This document shows, one piece after another, positions 1-4,749 of a DNA stretch of 5,724 nucleotides. Where the stretch lies: NCBI GenBank assembly GCA_029335935.2, contig JARJMV020000189.1, positions 1 through 5,724 on the forward strand, written 5' to 3'. The translations under genes were made by a program, and so were the position numbers. Below the pieces are notes generated by a model, which ran no database searches, had not been told where the DNA came from, and saw nothing but the letters and a program-made list of their open reading frames with translations. The stretch is from a bacterium (GTDB lineage Bacteria > Armatimonadota > Fimbriimonadia > Fimbriimonadales > GBS-DC). The number at the start of each line of letters is the position of its first letter. Within the stretch, counting starts at the first letter, position 1.

Positions 1-101
1 ATTGTCTGCCCCAACGCTAACAACGGCGCATTCGGCGCAACCTGTTTCAACTCTTCCAACACTGCGCGTACCTGTGCGCGACAGTTCTCTTGCGTTTGCA
101 T
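1..101 (-). CDS. Unidentified protein, N-terminal fragment (cut by left window edge)
   Basis: An open minus-strand frame of 33 codons runs off the left edge; it is short but looks coding. It starts MQTQENCRAQVRAVLEEL and continues to a segment ending LLALGQT, consistent with an amphipathic helix followed by a beta strand. The ATG at 99-101 is favoured because GAGGT lies 7 nt upstream (109-113). The frame stays open upstream to a stop at 183-185, but no better start with a ribosome site is seen there. I do not recognise the family. It diverges from ffh across a 91-bp gap. Existence of a gene here is fairly likely; function is unknown. Confidence 0.6.
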   Translation of the reverse strand, partial: MQTQENCRAQVRAVLEELKQVAPNAPLLALGQT

Positions 102-108
102 AGCGCGT

Positions 109-113
109 ACCTC
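109..113 (-). promoter_or_regulatory. Shine-Dalgarno site GAGGT of the left-edge gene
   Basis: Read on the minus strand, GAGGT sits 7 nt before the ATG at 99-101. This decides the start choice for the truncated gene. It is one of only two clear Shine-Dalgarno sites in the window. Confidence 0.5.
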
Positions 114-128
114 ATACGATGCGCCATA

Positions 129-137
129 AGTGTACCT
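129..137 (-). promoter_or_regulatory. Putative -10 box AGGTACACT for the left-edge gene
   Basis: On the minus strand AGGTACACT matches the (G)GGTANNNT box seen before other genes here. The TACACT hexamer is at 134-129. Transcription would start near 122, giving a leader of about 20 nt that includes the GAGGT site. No convincing -35 hexamer is present at normal spacing, so this rests on similarity to the other boxes. Confidence 0.35.
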
Positions 138-173
138 GACCAGATACCGTTGGCGTCTCCGCAGCAAGCGGAA

Positions 174-182
174 GGGTATCCT
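174..182 (+). promoter_or_regulatory. Putative -10 box GGGTATCCT for ffh
   Basis: GGGTATCCT ends 10 nt before the ffh ATG (193). TATCCT matches 4 of 6 bases of the -10 consensus. A start of transcription about 7 nt downstream would leave a leader of only 3-4 nt. No purine-rich ribosome site lies between the box and the ATG (the stretch is TTTAACTTACC-like), so near-leaderless translation is inferred. The best -35 candidate, TTGGCG at 150-155, is spaced too far (21 nt) to be convincing. Confidence 0.5.
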
Positions 183-192
183 TTAACTTACC

Positions 193-1545
193 ATGTTCGA
201 GAGCCTGACGGATAAGTTGCAGGGCGTATTTGAACGGATACGGGGCAAGGGGCGTCTGGACGAGAAGACGGTCGACGAGGTGTTGCGCGAGATTCGGCTC
301 GCCTTGCTGGAGGCGGATGTGAACTTCCGCGTGGTGAAAGAGTTCATCGGGCGCATCCGCGAGCAGGCGGTCGGCGAGGAGGTACTGAAAAGCCTTACGC
401 CCGACCAGCAGGTGGTTCGGATTGTGCGCGATGAGCTGATTGCGTTGCTGGGGGGCGAGGCGACGCCAATCCGCTGGGCGACGCGCCCGCCCACCGTGTT
501 CCTAATGTGCGGTCTGCAAGGTTCAGGCAAGACCACCACCTGCGCCAAGTTGGCGCGCTGGGCAAAGTCGCAAGGGCGCAACCCGATGATGGCGGCATGC
601 GACCTGCAACGCCCCGCCGCCGTCAAGCAGCTCGAAGTACTGGGGCAACAGGTGGGCGTTCCCGTGTTCACACCCCACCAAGCAGGCGTCGGCGACCCCG
701 TGCACACGGCACAGAAAGCCCTCGAACACGCCCGCGCGAGCGGCTACGATGTGCTGATTGTGGACACCGCTGGACGCCTGCAGGTGGACGAGGCGCTGAT
801 GGACGAACTGCAGCGTATGCACGCCACGCTGCAACCCCACGAGACGCTCCTCGTCGTCGACGCCACCACCGGTCAGGAAGCCGTCAGCGTCGCGCAAGCG
901 TTCCACGAACGGCTCGAGCTGACCGGCGTGATCCTGAGCAAGATGGACGGCGACGCACGCGGCGGTGCGGCGCTCTCCGTCAAAGCCGTCGTGGGCAAAC
1001 CCGTGCGATTCGTCGGCATGGGCGAACGCACCGACGCCCTCGAACCCTTCTACCCCGACCGTATCGCCAGCCGAATCTTGGGCATGGGCGATGTGCTCTC
1101 GCTCCTCGAACGCGTGGAGCAGACCATGCAAGAGGAGGAAGCCAAGCGCCTCGAAAAGAAGATGCGCGAGGCAAGCTTCGACTTCGAGGACATGCTCCAA
1201 CAAATGCAACAAATCCGCAAGATGGGACCGTTCGAGCAGCTTATTAAGATGTTGCCCGGCTTCAACCAAATCAAGAATCAGATGGGCGACGCCGCTATCG
1301 ACGACCGCGCCCTCAAACGCGCGGAAGCGATTATCCTGTCGATGACCCCCCAAGAGCGACGCCAGCCAGAGATTATCAACTACAGCCGCAAGATGCGCAT
1401 CGCCAAAGGCAGCGGCACCAAGCTCGAAGAGGTCTCCGCGCTGGTGAACCAGCTGTTCGAGATGCGCAAGCTGATGAAGCAGATGACCAAGTTCCAGCAG
1501 CGGATGCAAAAGCGCAAGTGGTCGCCGTTCGGCAAGCGTCGGTAG
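193..1545 (+). CDS. ffh: Signal recognition particle protein Ffh (SRP54 GTPase)
   Basis: Ffh binds 4.5S/SRP RNA and hydrophobic signal sequences emerging from ribosomes, and delivers the complexes to FtsY at the inner membrane. The 450-aa protein has all three domains. The helical N domain spans about residues 1-90. The G domain has the P-loop GLQGSGKTTT (107-116), DLQRPAA (137-143), DTAGR (191-195), SKMD (249-252, where TKLD/TKMD is usual) and VGMGE (274-278). The methionine-rich M domain (about 325-450) has the RNA-binding stretch SRKMRIAKGSG (398-408). Length is normal for the family. The ATG at 193 gives the canonical N-terminus and has no Shine-Dalgarno site; a -10-like box lies just upstream. 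The frequent neighbours rpsP and trmD are absent; an AraC-type regulator follows 16 bp after the stop. Confidence 0.98.
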   Translation: MFESLTDKLQGVFERIRGKGRLDEKTVDEVLREIRLALLEADVNFRVVKEFIGRIREQAVGEEVLKSLTPDQQVVRIVRDELIALLGGEATPIRWATRPPTVFLMCGLQGSGKTTTCAKLARWAKSQGRNPMMAACDLQRPAAVKQLEVLGQQVGVPVFTPHQAGVGDPVHTAQKALEHARASGYDVLIVDTAGRLQVDEALMDELQRMHATLQPHETLLVVDATTGQEAVSVAQAFHERLELTGVILSKMDGDARGGAALSVKAVVGKPVRFVGMGERTDALEPFYPDRIASRILGMGDVLSLLERVEQTMQEEEAKRLEKKMREASFDFEDMLQQMQQIRKMGPFEQLIKMLPGFNQIKNQMGDAAIDDRALKRAEAIILSMTPQERRQPEIINYSRKMRIAKGSGTKLEEVSALVNQLFEMRKLMKQMTKFQQRMQKRKWSPFGKRR

Positions 1546-1553
1546 GGTATACT
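1545..1553 (+). promoter_or_regulatory. Putative -10 box GGGTATACT for the AraC-type regulator
   Basis: GGGTATACT begins on the last base of the ffh stop codon. TATACT (1548-1553) matches the -10 consensus at 5 of 6 positions. It ends 8 nt before the ATG at 1562, so RNA would begin at or within a base or two of the start codon. No Shine-Dalgarno site lies between ffh and this gene. The regulator therefore probably has its own leaderless transcript despite sitting 16 bp behind ffh. No clear -35 was found; it would fall inside the ffh 3' end. Confidence 0.55.
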
Positions 1554-1561
1554 AAAATGCG

Positions 1562-2413
1562 ATGATTGCAACGGTTGTGGCGCGAGACGCAGCTGCAGGG
1601 GCGAGGCTCTTCTATCGTAGCGCCCATGCACTGCTCTACGAGCGTCGGTTCTACTCCGATGACCCCACCGCCGCGCCAGAGTTCGAGAGCGACACGAGTT
1701 GGGCGGAGTTCGTGCTGAGCCTGCGTCCGCCCGACCCGGAGCATCTGACCTGTCCGCGCACGCTGCGCAGCGATGTGCGCTACCTGCACCATCACCTGAT
1801 TGTGCGTGTGGAGCCGAGCTACCTGCGCGAGCTGCTCACACCCGACGCGGAGCGCGTGCTGCCCGAGTTGGCGCCGTTTGTGCGTGGCGAGACCGTGTTG
1901 CCCAAGACGCTCTACCTGCTGGTGAGCCATCCCCTGCTGCAGGGCGTGGTGGAATCGCTGCTCGCACCGCCGCCAGTGGGGAGCTTGCGACTCTTTTACG
2001 AGGGCAAGCTACGCGAGTTAGTCGCTTTTTTGTGCTTTGCGGAGCCTGAAGTGGTCGCCGCGCCCGACGAGAGCCGCCTGCAAGCCGCGTTAGAGTATCT
2101 GCAGAGCCACCTGAGCGACCCTGACGCTCTGCAGAAGGTTTCGCAGCGCTTGCATGTCAGCCCGCGCCAGTGCCAGCGGCTGTTCCGCGTGGCGATGGGC
2201 TGCTCGCCGTCGGAATACCTCACCGAGCTGCGGTTGCGTCGCGCCGCCACACTCTTGGTCAGCACGAACCTAAGCGTCTCCGAGATTGCGCTGGAGGTGG
2301 GCTACCTGAGCCTGAGCCATTTCTCGCGCATGTTCCGCGAGCGGTTCGGCAAGACGCCCCGCGCCTTCCGCCAGAACCCGCACCTGATTGCGGAGGAGCC
2401 ACCGCTCAAGTAG
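1562..2413 (+). CDS. AraC/XylS-family transcriptional regulator
   Basis: This 283-aa DNA-binding regulator has a typical C-terminal AraC domain at about residues 172-272, with two helix-turn-helix units. The first covers about 187-210 (DALQKVSQRLHVSPRQCQRLF). The second covers about 238-262 (SVSEIALEVGYLSLSHFSRMF), followed by the family ending FGKTPRAFR (262-270). The N-terminal 165 residues are a sensor or dimerisation region that I cannot assign to a ligand. The stretch SLRLFYEGKLRELVAFL (141-157) resembles the linker helix of PchR-like regulators only loosely. The ATG at 1562 is chosen because a GGGTATACT box ends 8 nt before it; ATG at 1557 meets a stop after two codons. The gene is convergent with rplI. 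Targets are unknown. Confidence 0.93.
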   Translation: MIATVVARDAAAGARLFYRSAHALLYERRFYSDDPTAAPEFESDTSWAEFVLSLRPPDPEHLTCPRTLRSDVRYLHHHLIVRVEPSYLRELLTPDAERVLPELAPFVRGETVLPKTLYLLVSHPLLQGVVESLLAPPPVGSLRLFYEGKLRELVAFLCFAEPEVVAAPDESRLQAALEYLQSHLSDPDALQKVSQRLHVSPRQCQRLFRVAMGCSPSEYLTELRLRRAATLLVSTNLSVSEIALEVGYLSLSHFSRMFRERFGKTPRAFRQNPHLIAEEPPLK

Positions 2414-2419
2414 CTCCTC
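2393..2419. terminator. Possible bidirectional stem-loop between converging genes
   Basis: GAGGAGC (2393-2399) and GCTCCTC (2413-2419) form a perfect 7-bp inverted repeat around a 13-nt loop, extendable by one G-U pair (2392/2420). It spans the stop codon of the AraC-type gene (2411-2413) and touches the rplI stop (2419-2421), where transcripts from both sides must end. There is no T-run on either side, so it is not a classical intrinsic terminator. It may instead be a 3'-end stabilising hairpin, or chance. Confidence 0.35.
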
Positions 2420-2874
2420 TACTCGCCCGAACCTTGCACTTCAACCGTGACGGTCGCCTCGATCTCCGCGTCCCAGCGGATGGGCACGGGGTAGGTTCCC
2501 GCCCTCTTGATGGGTTCCAGCAGGTCGATGGTGCGCTTGTCGACGCGCACTTCGTGCTGCTGCAGGATAGCTTGGGCGATGGCATCGGCGGTAATCGCGC
2601 CGAAGAGCTTGGTGGAGTTCGGCGCGGTGCGCCCCTGTATCGTTACGGTTTGCCCGTTCAGTTTCGCGGCGGCTTCACGGGCAGCTTGGCGGATTTGCTC
2701 GGCGCGCTCTTTGCGCACGCGCTCTTGCTCTGCGCGCGCCTTCAGATTGCCCTTCGTGGCAGGCACTGCCCAGCCTTTCGGAATCAGATAGTTCCGCGCG
2801 TAGCCGCCTGCGACCTTCTTCAAATCGCCTGCTTTACCCAAATTCGGCACATCTCGCGTCAAGATGACTTCCAT
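2419..2874 (-). CDS. rplI: 50S ribosomal protein bL9
   Basis: bL9 binds 23S rRNA near the L1 stalk base and helps reading-frame maintenance. The 151-aa length is normal. The N-terminal rRNA-binding domain shows MEVILTRDVPNLGKAGDLKKV then GGYARNYLIPKGWA (23-36). A long charged connecting helix (about 41-75) follows. The C-terminal domain has KLFGAIT (89-95), DKRTIDLLEPIKRAGTYPVPI (about 113-133) and a closing EIEATVTVEV strand. Where many homologues have a VKLHPEV-like segment, this one has IRWDAEIEA. The ATG at 2874 has a perfect AAGGAGG 8 nt upstream. The gene begins 13 bp after the MCE gene stop, so it is probably co-transcribed with it rather than with rpsF/ssb/rpsR, its common partners. 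Confidence 0.97.
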   Translation of the reverse strand: MEVILTRDVPNLGKAGDLKKVAGGYARNYLIPKGWAVPATKGNLKARAEQERVRKERAEQIRQAAREAAAKLNGQTVTIQGRTAPNSTKLFGAITADAIAQAILQQHEVRVDKRTIDLLEPIKRAGTYPVPIRWDAEIEATVTVEVQGSGE

Positions 2875-2882
2875 CGTTCTTG

Positions 2883-2889
2883 CCTCCTT
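2883..2889 (-). promoter_or_regulatory. rplI: Strong Shine-Dalgarno site AAGGAGG of rplI
   Basis: On the minus strand AAGGAGG overlaps the TAA stop of the MCE gene (2888-2890) and lies 8 nt before the rplI ATG. It is a full match to the anti-Shine-Dalgarno core. It shows that this organism uses classical ribosome binding for an operon-internal gene while the first genes of nearby units lack any such site. Confidence 0.85.
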
Positions 2890-4312
2890 AGCGTTGAATG
2901 CGCAATCCGAACGCGGGCTGATTGTGGCGGAAGGGGCTATCGAGTCCGCCCCAGAGCCACACGCCTTCCGACACGCGCCAGTGCAGGCGCGCCTGCCCGC
3001 GCCAGTGGTTCGGATCGAACAGGTCCAGCGTCAGCAGCCCCTGCTCGCCGAACTTAAAGTCTACCCCAAAACCCGCCTTCGCGCCGTAGATGCCGTAGCG
3101 CAAGAGCAGATTCTCGCGGAGCGGAACGCCATACTGCGCAATCAGCTGGTCGCTCTCGGTGAAATCGTACAGCCCAATCCGCAGTTGCGACTGGTTTCTG
3201 AGGTAGAAAGTCGCCGTCAGGTCGGTGCGGTAGCGTTGCCGCGTGGTGTTGTAGCCCATCTCCAGCTGGTAGGCGGCGTCTTGGACGCCGAGAGTGCGCG
3301 CGCTGGCGAAGCTCTCCAGCGACTCGTTCACCTTGCGGAACGACTCGCCCGCCTGTTGCAGGATGGGTTTCGCCTCGTTGAGCGTATCGTTCAGGTTGCG
3401 CGTGAGCGTCTCGGCGTTGTCCAGCACTGCGCCCGTCTTGTCGGCTAACTCGATGGCGCGTTCGCTGAGGGTACGCACATTCGATACGGTGGTCTTCAGA
3501 TCGCTTTGGAGCTGCTCGTCGGCGACGAGCTGGTTCAGTTCGCCGAGTATCTGCTCGGCGCGTTCGGCGCTGGCGCGTGCGCGCGCGAGCGTTTCGCGCA
3601 GGTCGTTCGCGAGCTGCGGGTCTTGCAGGAGTTGATTGGTAGTTTGCAAGGCGCGGTTCAGCTCGCGGGTGGCGTCGGCGGCGTTGGCGAGTATGCGTCG
3701 GATGGAGGCGCGGTTCTCCGTCATCAGCCCCTCCGCCTGCGCGAGTAGGCGCGTGGTCTGGCGCGTCGCCTGCTCCACCGATTGGAGCGTCTGCTGCACG
3801 GAGTCGCGCAGTTGGGGGTCTTCGAGCAGGGCGCGCGCGGCGGCGAGCGTGCGCTGCACCTCCTGCAAGGTCGCCTCCACCTCAGGCGCGAACCGATCGA
3901 ATGCGCGGCTGAAATCGAACGGCGGTTCGCCCTCCACCACGCTGCCTGCCGTGAGGTAGCCCATCACTTGGTCGGGCGGGATAATCTCCACGCGCGTCTC
4001 ACCAGGCAGCAGCAGCCCGCCCGAGAGGCGCACGGTGGAGCCTTGCGGAATGCGCACCGTGTCGCGGATGGCGAGCGTGAGCGTCGCTTTGGGCGGCGCG
4101 CCCTCCAACTGCACGCCCTTCACGAACCCGACAGGCACGCCCGCCATCAGCACCTTCGCGCCCACCGAGATGTTGCGTGCGTCATCAAACCGCGCCCGTA
4201 TCAGATAGTGTCCCCTATCTGAAAAGCGCGCCTGCAGAAACTGCAACCCCACAATCAGCAGCGCGACCCCAATCAGTAGCACCGCGCCGACACGCGCCAA
4301 GTCCGACCGCAC
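2888..4312 (-). CDS. MCE/MlaD-family lipid-transport protein with coiled coil and C-terminal beta domain
   Basis: MCE proteins form rings that carry lipids between inner and outer membranes, usually with an MlaE permease and MlaF ATPase. This 474-aa protein has four parts. Residues about 7-27 form one N-terminal membrane anchor (VGAVLLIGVALLIVGLQFL). Residues about 36-113 form the MCE domain, with the hallmark VGAKVLMAGVPVGFVKGVQL (50-69) and GGLLLPGETRVEIIP (98-112). Residues about 140-335 are helical and made of repeated ~33-residue units. Residues about 346-474 are rich in alternating polar and hydrophobic strands, such as DLTATFYLRNQSQLRIGLYDF, and in Tyr/Trp/Gly, and end in a short basic tail. 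The GTG at 4312 is preferred: GGGTACTCT lies 6 nt upstream and no better in-frame start exists. No MlaE or MlaF gene is in the window. It follows an unknown gene by 18 bp and precedes rplI. Confidence 0.92.
   Translation of the reverse strand: MRSDLARVGAVLLIGVALLIVGLQFLQARFSDRGHYLIRARFDDARNISVGAKVLMAGVPVGFVKGVQLEGAPPKATLTLAIRDTVRIPQGSTVRLSGGLLLPGETRVEIIPPDQVMGYLTAGSVVEGEPPFDFSRAFDRFAPEVEATLQEVQRTLAAARALLEDPQLRDSVQQTLQSVEQATRQTTRLLAQAEGLMTENRASIRRILANAADATRELNRALQTTNQLLQDPQLANDLRETLARARASAERAEQILGELNQLVADEQLQSDLKTTVSNVRTLSERAIELADKTGAVLDNAETLTRNLNDTLNEAKPILQQAGESFRKVNESLESFASARTLGVQDAAYQLEMGYNTTRQRYRTDLTATFYLRNQSQLRIGLYDFTESDQLIAQYGVPLRENLLLRYGIYGAKAGFGVDFKFGEQGLLTLDLFDPNHWRGQARLHWRVSEGVWLWGGLDSPFRHNQPAFGLRIQR
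3326..3829 (-). repeat. Five diverged ~33-residue tandem repeats in the MCE helical region
   Basis: Repeats begin at protein residues 162, 196, 228, 262 and 296, so unit lengths are 34, 32, 34 and 34. Unit starts read LLEDPQLRDSVQQTL, LMTENRASIRRIL, LLQDPQLANDLRETL, LVADEQLQSDLKTTV and VLDNAETLTRNLNDTL. The pattern is a hydrophobic pair, an acidic turn, then an amphipathic helix ending in a run of Ala/Arg/Glu. Units 1 and 3 are the closest. This is protein-level repetition; the DNA is not near identical, so it is old duplication or convergent coiled-coil design. Confidence 0.6.
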
Positions 4313-4318
4313 AACATA

Positions 4319-4327
4319 AGAGTACCC
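4319..4327 (-). promoter_or_regulatory. Putative internal -10 box GGGTACTCT for the MCE gene
   Basis: On the minus strand GGGTACTCT (4327 to 4319) is followed by exactly 6 nt and then the GTG start at 4312, so RNA could begin on or next to the start codon. A -35-like TGGACG (4348-4343, 4 of 6 bases) lies 18 nt upstream, inside the end of the preceding gene. There is no Shine-Dalgarno site. The MCE and rplI genes may thus have their own promoter in addition to readthrough from 4331-4729. Confidence 0.5.
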
Positions 4328-4330
4328 GAT

Positions 4331-4729
4331 TCACGCCTGTACCGTCCACACGCGCTTGGTTTGAATCTCTATCTTGATTTCGGAAACGGCCACGAACTTC
4401 AGCAGTCGCAGGCTCCCCTCGCGCGCGGGGAGATAGATGCGCCGCTCGGGGTCTTCGGCGCACCAGCGTTGCGCTTCCGTTTCGTCTGTCGTGGTACCGA
4501 CGCTCTCCATCTCGAAGAGGAACACGCGGAACGCCTCGCTTAGGTGCTGCAGTAAGTGGGGCGGCAGCGCGACCGTGAACACCGCCTTCACCCCCTGCGC
4601 TTCCCAGCGCGGATTATCGACTTTGGGATTATACTGCTCGCAGATTTCCACCACTTCCGCGCCTAACGCCTGTAACGCCGTTTCCTGAGCCGGCAACAGT
4701 TTATGCCGAGAGATGACCACGCTTTTCAT
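4331..4729 (-). CDS. Small protein of unknown function, first gene of the MCE-rplI cluster
   Basis: I do not recognise this 132-aa protein. It has no signal peptide or membrane segment, so it is probably cytoplasmic. The pattern suggests an alpha/beta fold: a first strand MKSVVISRH, a helix LPAQETALQALG, a strand AEVVEICE, then VKAVFTVALPPHLLQHL (47-63) and VFLFEME (69-75). The second half carries a charged, Trp/Cys-containing loop (QRWCAEDPERRIYLP, 87-101) and ends in a strand VSEIKIEIQTKRVWTV (115-130). It is the first gene of a probable minus-strand unit, 18 bp before the MCE gene. The ATG at 4729 has no Shine-Dalgarno site but lies 9 nt after a TATTAT box. Dense coding, a bounded length and tight spacing support a real gene; any role in lipid transport is only guilt by position. 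Confidence 0.82.
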   Translation of the reverse strand: MKSVVISRHKLLPAQETALQALGAEVVEICEQYNPKVDNPRWEAQGVKAVFTVALPPHLLQHLSEAFRVFLFEMESVGTTTDETEAQRWCAEDPERRIYLPAREGSLRLLKFVAVSEIKIEIQTKRVWTVQA

Positions 4730-4733
4730 TCTG

Positions 4734-4748
4734 AAGGTATAATACCTT
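4734..4748. promoter_or_regulatory. Palindromic bidirectional -10 element AAGGTATAATACCTT
   Basis: The 20-bp gap between the two divergent genes contains a perfect palindrome, AAGGTAT and ATACCTT around a single A. On the plus strand it gives consensus TATAAT (4738-4743), ending 6 nt before the deacetylase GTG. On the minus strand it gives TATTAT (4744-4739), ending 9 nt before the ATG of the unknown gene. Both transcripts would be leaderless or nearly so, and the two start complexes cannot bind at once. A weak -35 for the plus side is ATGACC (4713-4718, spacing 19). The same symmetry could also be an operator for a dimeric repressor. Confidence 0.6.
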
Positions 4749-4749
4749 A

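Noticed and set aside
507..1247. 246-codon plus-strand frame inside ffh in a second frame
   Set aside because: Arg/Pro/Ala-rich composition typical of a frame-shifted GC-rich gene; ffh in the other frame has every family motif.
523..1509. Long open minus-strand frame of 328 codons opposite ffh
   Set aside because: It is wholly antisense to the well-supported ffh gene, is rich in Leu/His/Ala as expected from reading GC-rich codons backwards, and has no recognisable domain or ribosome site.
2170..3057. 295-codon plus-strand frame running from the AraC-type gene across rplI into the MCE gene
   Set aside because: It overlaps three well-supported genes in the wrong frame or strand and has low-complexity Arg/Pro/Ala composition with no motif.
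2864..3448. 194-codon plus-strand frame opposite the MCE gene
   Set aside because: Antisense to the MCE C-terminal and repeat regions; apparent Val/Leu/Ala regularity mirrors the coiled-coil repeats on the true strand.
3326..3829. Repeated DNA that might be a CRISPR or other array
   Set aside because: Regularity exists only at protein level; there are no identical direct repeats with unique spacers.
3782..4222. 146-codon plus-strand frame opposite the MCE domain
   Set aside because: His/Arg-rich shadow of the MCE reading frame; no start context and no domain.
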